From assembly GCA_964639275.1 (NCBI GenBank), contig CAZXCQ010000028.1, positions 1 through 33,800 on the forward strand: a stretch of 33,800 nt of DNA. The letters are read 5' to 3'. The DNA comes from CAZXCQ01 sp964639275. Lineage in GTDB: Bacteria; Desulfobacterota; DSM-4660; Desulfatiglandales; Desulfatiglandaceae. Below are positions 30,160 through 33,800 of this stretch, piece by piece (position 1 is the stretch's first letter; each line of letters opens with the position of its first letter). The position numbers and the translations under genes were made by a program. The notes below the pieces were generated by a model. It saw only the letters and a list, made by a program, of their open reading frames with translations. It was not told where the DNA came from and did no database searches.

Positions 30160-30354
30160 ATGAATGATAGCCAACAGTTGAACAGGGGGCAGGTTTCGCC
30201 CTTCATTCCCAATCCGAGGTGACTCACAGGGTATTTCCAGGTGTTCGAAGAGCTGGGGGTAGAAGAGCCGCGCTGCCCTCTTGATTTTGAAATCCTTAAG
30301 GCCTATAAAGTGCGACTCAAACCGGTGATACTTACAAAGGCAGGTTTGGAATAG
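30160..30354 (+). pseudogene. Small ORF interrupted by an in-frame TGA
   Basis: ATG 30160 follows a good GGAGGTG site. The frame gives 20 residues (MNDSQQLNRGQVSPFIPNPR), a TGA at 30220-30222, then LTGYFQVFEELGVEEPRCPL and on to a TAG at 30352, 64 codons in all. I do not recognise the protein. The intact frame after the TGA suggests a nonsense-mutated small gene. A selenocysteine reading is possible but weakly supported. The surrounding 29970-30408 holds only this and the attC-like hairpin. Confidence 0.4.
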
Positions 30355-30408
30355 CGCATAGTCTACGCCTAAAACGGGTAAATGAGTCGCACCAGGGCGG
30401 GCCTTTTT

Positions 30409-30927
30409 CTACTTGACAAAGGCCTTGTAAAGCTTGCTCGCACTGATCATTGAAGTGCCGTGGAAGGCGGCCTCAAAGATGTCCTTGTCGCTCCAACCCA
30501 GTTGGCGCAGGGCATCAATGTCTTCCTCGCCGACATCTTCCGGGGTCCTGACCACCTTGAGGACAAAGAGAAGCAAGGCCTTTTGAAATTCCTCCAGCGG
30601 AGCAGACTCGGGATCCTTCCTTAAGGTCTCGATCTCTTCCTCAGACATGCCGCCTGCCAGCTTGAGGAGCCCGGAATTAAGGTTGATACAAAACTGATAA
30701 TCGTGTTCGTTGGCCACAAGAAAGCGAATCATGGCCAAGAGCCCCATGTCCAGCTTCTCATGGGTCGTGTAATGGCGAATCACACTGCTCTGAAGGTATG
30801 TCAGCTCTGGGCTTGCGCTCATGAGGATAAGGGGATCCGGTACGGGGAACTCAGGTGGAAAGACGGAATAGGCCTCGGCCACCTTTCCCGTAGCCTCTTC
30901 AGGTTTGACGTGATCTAGAATAAACAT
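30409..30927 (-). CDS. Carboxymuconolactone decarboxylase/AhpD-like protein lacking the CxxC
   Basis: The start is ATG 30927, with GGAGGTG at good spacing; a GTG nine bases upstream overlaps that site. The 172-residue helical protein resembles peroxidase-related AhpD-like proteins: YTTHEKLDMGLLAMIRFLVANEHDYQFCINLNSGLL and a C-terminal LRQLGWSDKDIFEAAFHGTSM segment. The usual redox CxxC is reduced to a single Cys in QFCIN. It may be a non-redox member. No clear operon partner is present. Confidence 0.75.
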   Translation of the reverse strand: MFILDHVKPEEATGKVAEAYSVFPPEFPVPDPLILMSASPELTYLQSSVIRHYTTHEKLDMGLLAMIRFLVANEHDYQFCINLNSGLLKLAGGMSEEEIETLRKDPESAPLEEFQKALLLFVLKVVRTPEDVGEEDIDALRQLGWSDKDIFEAAFHGTSMISASKLYKAFVK

Positions 30928-31034
30928 GGTATTCACCTCCTGTAGATTTGGGGTTTTTAAAACCTCTGCTAAAATTGATCCAATTGCCTTGATTGACTTG
31001 ACCAGAAAGCCCGCAGGTCTTTCCCATTTTGGCC

Positions 31035-31277
31035 CTACCCTTCTGACTTCTTGACCTCCTTTAACCTTTGCTTGGCCTGTTTCTTTTGAAGCTTTCCCTT
31101 TTCAGTCGAAAAAACGTCTTGCTGATCGCTCACCCCCACATCGCCCTTTTGCCCCTGCCGCTGCGCCTTGATTTTCATCCGGGACTCCCTGATCTTGTAA
31201 ATCGATGAGACGATGCCGACACCCGCAGCCACGATGCCGATTATATAGATTGTGATTTTGAGGGTCTCTTCGCTCAT
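31035..31277 (-). CDS. Small single-span membrane protein
   Basis: The 80-residue ORF has one N-terminal membrane segment (LKITIYIIGIVAAGVGIVSSIY, residues 6-27) and a highly charged tail rich in Lys, Arg and Gln. The gene lies 30 bp downstream of the periplasmic receptor gene on the same strand. No strong ribosome site is visible and no family is recognised. Confidence 0.55.
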   Translation of the reverse strand: MSEETLKITIYIIGIVAAGVGIVSSIYKIRESRMKIKAQRQGQKGDVGVSDQQDVFSTEKGKLQKKQAKQRLKEVKKSEG

Positions 31278-31307
31278 CTGATGGTCTTTGCAAGGAGGAA
31301 TGCTCCG

Positions 31308-32471
31308 TCATCTGGGCTGGGACAACGGGATCTCTCCGGCAAATCTGAATTCTTTATCAACCACCTTGATTATGGTCACTCCCTTTTGGGGGACCCTTTT
31401 CTCCGGTGCATAGCTGATGGTCCCGGTAACACCCCTAAACCCCTTGATATGCGCCAGTGCATTCCGGATAGCCGCTGGTTCAATGCTATCCGCCTTTGTT
31501 ATTGCCGCTGCGATAAGCCTCAGGGAGTCATAGCCCAGGGCGGCGAAGGCGTTTTCCGGGAAATGGCCATATTCTCCTTTGTAGGCCTTTTTGAAGTCCC
31601 GGACAACCGGGGCCTTGTTTTCAAAGGAGACGTGGGTTGCAAAAAAGACATTCCCGGAGCCTCCCCCGGCCACTTTCACCAACAGGGGCGTATCAAAACC
31701 ATCGCCGCTCACAATCGGTTTCTCGATGCCCGCCTCTCGCACCTGCCTTACGATGGTCCCGCAATCGCTTGGCAGTGCTGATATCATCAGGAGTTCGGGT
31801 TGCCGCCCCAGCGCCTTGAGCCGGCCGAGCTGGACTGAAAAATCCCGATCACCGCTGTGATAGGAATCCTCCAACAAAATGGCGTTGACGCCAGCCAGGG
31901 CCTTGAATTTCTCCATAAAGAAGTTTGCCAGTGCCAGGGCGAAATCAGATGATGAATCGGTCAAGACCCATGCGGTCCTTGCCCCGAGAGTCTGATAGGC
32001 ATAAGCGGCAACGGCACGGGCCTGGGCATCGTCCCCAAAGGCGGTAAGAAACATGCAGTCCCCGACCTCTACGGGAAGTGAGGGGAGGGTGGCGCCCGAT
32101 GTCAGGAAGGTGGTCCCCGCCTTTTGGGCGATGGGACCGGCCGCGAGGGCATAGGAAGAGTCGTTTAGCCCGATAACGGCCGCGACCTTGTACTCATTGA
32201 CCAGCCTTGACATGGCATCCTTGACCGCCCTGATCTGGGTCTTTCCGTCAATGTGGATCAGTTCAATATCCCTCCCAAGCACACCACCCTTTGCGTTGAT
32301 CTCCTTCACGGCGAGCCGTGCACCTTTGAGCCCGGGTGTGTCGATAGAGGCCTGCCCACCGGTCACACTAAGAATGGCGCCAATCCGTATTTTCTCACCT
32401 GCCAGGACACCGGCCGTGAGAAAAGAGGGCATCAAAAGACTGGATACGCAGACAAGAATCAATTTCCTCAT
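31308..32471 (-). CDS. Branched-chain-amino-acid-type ABC transporter substrate-binding protein
   Basis: The 387-residue protein has a signal peptide (MRKLILVCVSSLLMPSFLTAGVLAG) and a type I periplasmic binding fold: KIRIGAILSVTGGQASIDTPGLKGARLAVKEINAKGGVLGR, the AAVIGLNDSSYALAAGPIAQ loop and AFAALGYDSLRLIAAAI. This is the LivJ/LivK class, which binds amino acids, amides or aromatic acids. No permease or ATPase genes are adjacent in the window, so it is an orphan or served by a distant transporter. GGAG lies about 11 bp before the start. Confidence 0.92.
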   Translation of the reverse strand: MRKLILVCVSSLLMPSFLTAGVLAGEKIRIGAILSVTGGQASIDTPGLKGARLAVKEINAKGGVLGRDIELIHIDGKTQIRAVKDAMSRLVNEYKVAAVIGLNDSSYALAAGPIAQKAGTTFLTSGATLPSLPVEVGDCMFLTAFGDDAQARAVAAYAYQTLGARTAWVLTDSSSDFALALANFFMEKFKALAGVNAILLEDSYHSGDRDFSVQLGRLKALGRQPELLMISALPSDCGTIVRQVREAGIEKPIVSGDGFDTPLLVKVAGGGSGNVFFATHVSFENKAPVVRDFKKAYKGEYGHFPENAFAALGYDSLRLIAAAITKADSIEPAAIRNALAHIKGFRGVTGTISYAPEKRVPQKGVTIIKVVDKEFRFAGEIPLSQPR

Positions 32472-32598
32472 GGGTTTGCTTTCTCCAAGGCCTACCTGGC
32501 TCTTCGGTTTTGCATTTGTCCTTGAACTATCCGTTTTGGGTATCTATCTTACCCAAGGCCTGGGAGGTCTTTCTAGAGTGCCTGACGGGCCATCATAG

Positions 32599-32620
32599 AA
32601 AGTCATGATATAATGACTTT
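32599..32620. promoter_or_regulatory. Inverted repeat overlapping a TATAAT hexamer
   Basis: AAAGTCAT (32599-32606) and ATGACTTT (32613-32620) are perfect 8-bp arms around a 6-base spacer. The sequence TATAAT occurs at 32609-32614. It lies 58 bp before the MBL-fold gene and in the divergent region shared with the receptor gene, so an operator role is plausible. No convincing -35 was found. Confidence 0.45.
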
Positions 32621-32677
32621 TCTTTTGATAAGTCAAGGGCTTTGCGCTGATCGGGTAGACCAATTAGGAGTCTTACT

Positions 32678-33256
32678 ATGCTCAGAAAATTGGCGGTGGG
32701 GCCATATCAGGCCAACTGTTATGTTTTGGGTTGCAAGAATACCAAAGAGGGTGTGGTCATTGATCCCGGTGATGAGGTCTTTCGGATCGTAAGGGAGATC
32801 TCCGGTTTGGGGCTTACGATCCAGCAGATCCTCCTGACTCACGGTCACTTTGACCACACGGGTGGGGCACGGGAACTCCGAAGGATTACTGGCGCCCCCG
32901 TGCGGATCCATCCCCTGGATACGGGGGGACTCGATTTTCAACCGGATGGATCGCTCTCTGACGGCCAGGAGATCGTATTTGGCACATTCAAGCTGAGGGT
33001 GATCCATACACCGGGTCACTCGCCCGGCGGGGTGTGCTTTTACGCACCGGGTGCGGTATTTACCGGGGATACGCTCTTTGCGGGTTCGATAGGGCGGACC
33101 GATTTCCCCGGGGGTGACCACAACCTGCTGGTACGCGGAGTGGTTGAAAAAATCTTCCCGCTGGGAGATGATCGAAGGGTCTATCCAGGGCATGGGCCAA
33201 ACAGCACCATCGGGAGGGAGCGGACCGCCAACCCCTTTTTTAGGTCCGCACTGTGA
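32678..33256 (+). CDS. MBL-fold hydrolase, glyoxalase-II-like
   Basis: The 192-residue protein carries the full binuclear metal set: THGHFDHTGG (HxHxDH), HTPGHSPGGV, FTGDTLFAGSIGRTDFPGG and YPGHGPNSTIGRE. The compact single-domain form is typical of small glyoxalase-II-like or persulfide-dioxygenase-related hydrolases. No signal peptide is visible. It is transcribed away from the receptor gene at 31308-32471. Confidence 0.9.
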   Translation: MLRKLAVGPYQANCYVLGCKNTKEGVVIDPGDEVFRIVREISGLGLTIQQILLTHGHFDHTGGARELRRITGAPVRIHPLDTGGLDFQPDGSLSDGQEIVFGTFKLRVIHTPGHSPGGVCFYAPGAVFTGDTLFAGSIGRTDFPGGDHNLLVRGVVEKIFPLGDDRRVYPGHGPNSTIGRERTANPFFRSAL

Positions 33257-33329
33257 GCCCCGAGATATAGGGCATGCCCCCTGATGAACCGGGTGAGGTT
33301 GGTTCAAAGGGGTAACGAGATGAGAAATC

Positions 33330-33584
33330 ATGGAAATCAAGGTTGAGTGCTATTCAGGGTACAGGGGAGAGGAGACTCCCCGGCGTTTCTGGTTGGCAGA
33401 GACACGAATTGAAATCAAAGAGGTCCTTGATCGCTGGCTCGCCCCGGGGCACCGGTATTTCAAAGTGCTGGGCCAAGATAACGCGACATATATCCTCCGC
33501 CACGATTCTGAGACCTATGTGTGGGAACTCACTTTCTACCAAAAAGAAACGCCTCAAAGACAACCCAGAAATGACAAGGCGTAA
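33330..33584 (+). CDS. Conserved small hypothetical protein
   Basis: The 84-residue protein begins MEIKVECYSGYRGEETPRRFWL and contains WLAPGHRYFKVLGQDNATYILRHD. The pattern resembles a small conserved cytoplasmic protein of Desulfobacterota-type genomes; its function is unknown. It overlaps the following NTPase start by 14 bp. Confidence 0.7.
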   Translation: MEIKVECYSGYRGEETPRRFWLAETRIEIKEVLDRWLAPGHRYFKVLGQDNATYILRHDSETYVWELTFYQKETPQRQPRNDKA

Positions 33585-33771
33585 TATCCTCTTCACCGGC
33601 CCCCCCGGATGTGGCAAGACAACCCTCATGGGGAAGATTGTTGGGCAATTGAAGACACCTGCCACGGGCTTTTTTACCAAGGAGGTCAGGGAGAGGGGGA
33701 AACGCTTCTCAATGTCCTTGACAGGCCCAATACTGTCATTGGTACGTAACTTCTCAAGAACCAGGGGATAA
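33571..33771 (+). pseudogene. Truncated P-loop NTPase (THEP1-like)
   Basis: ATG 33571 opens MTRRNILFTGPPGCGKTTLMGKIV, a Walker A motif (GPPGCGKTT), followed by TGFFTKEVRERGKR as in THEP1-type nucleoside triphosphatases. After about residue 47 the sequence no longer resembles the family, and a stop comes at 33769-33771 after 66 residues, against about 170-180 expected. A frameshift, a real truncation or a sequence error near the contig edge could explain this. Confidence 0.5.
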
Positions 33772-33800
33772 ATCGATTGTGGTGTGGCATGGGGGTCTTT

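Noticed and set aside
30220..30222. Selenocysteine codon
   Set aside because: No redox context around the TGA and no convincing SECIS hairpin; kept only as a low-interest observation.
1..33800. CRISPR arrays, tRNA or rRNA genes
   Set aside because: No regularly spaced repeat series and no cloverleaf or rRNA-like sequence was noticed on either strand.

Overview
The window looks like a scaffold piece from an anaerobic Desulfobacterota-type (former Deltaproteobacteria) genome, probably metagenome-assembled. This rests on gene content, not a database search: a murB-ftsQ-ftsA-ftsZ cluster, a glutaredoxin plus ferredoxin-thioredoxin-reductase-like pair, a DUF6125 protein, group 3b sulfhydrogenase subunits, paired molybdenum hydroxylases and a tripartite tricarboxylate transporter. 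A run of 100 N flanked by an exact 55-bp duplication marks an assembly join.

Region 1 (1-10.5 kb, + strand) is housekeeping: the end of the division/cell-wall cluster (murB, ftsQ, ftsA, ftsZ), a radical SAM protein, a glutaredoxin cut by the N run, a short FTR-like protein, DUF6125, a YdcF/ElyC-like protein, a metal-binding lipoprotein-type receptor and an NRDE/TANGO2-like protein. A small lipoprotein gene on the minus strand sits in the following gap.

Region 2 (10.99-13.57 kb, + strand) encodes a fused beta-gamma sulfhydrogenase electron-transfer protein and the small (delta) subunit. The NiFe large subunit is absent. The last codons of the delta gene run into the C-terminal remnant of a REP-associated-type transposase.

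Region 3 (13.78-28.64 kb, minus strand) is a 13-gene catabolic block. Read 5' to 3' it is: GntR regulator, TctC receptor, a three-subunit molybdenum hydroxylase, TctB and TctA, an FAH-family hydratase/hydrolase, an MBL-fold hydrolase, a DRE-TIM (LeuA/aldolase-like) enzyme, and a second three-subunit molybdenum hydroxylase carrying an iron-sulfur insert. No oxygenase or CoA ligase is present. The genes fit uptake and oxygen-independent hydroxylation, ring opening and carbon-carbon cleavage of an unknown (hetero)aromatic or cyclic carboxylate; this is inference.

Region 4 (28.8-30.4 kb) is scar tissue. A diverged, internally deleted copy of the sulfhydrogenase gamma and delta genes flanks the catabolic island, so the island of about 15.3 kb lies between directly oriented hyd sequences. 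Next to it is an integron-type attC site and a probable two-ORF gene cassette with no integrase in view, then a small ORF with an in-frame stop.

Region 5 (30.4-33.8 kb) holds an AhpD-like protein, a small membrane protein and an amino-acid-type periplasmic receptor on the minus strand, then an MBL-fold glyoxalase-II-like hydrolase, a short conserved hypothetical and a truncated P-loop NTPase on the plus strand.
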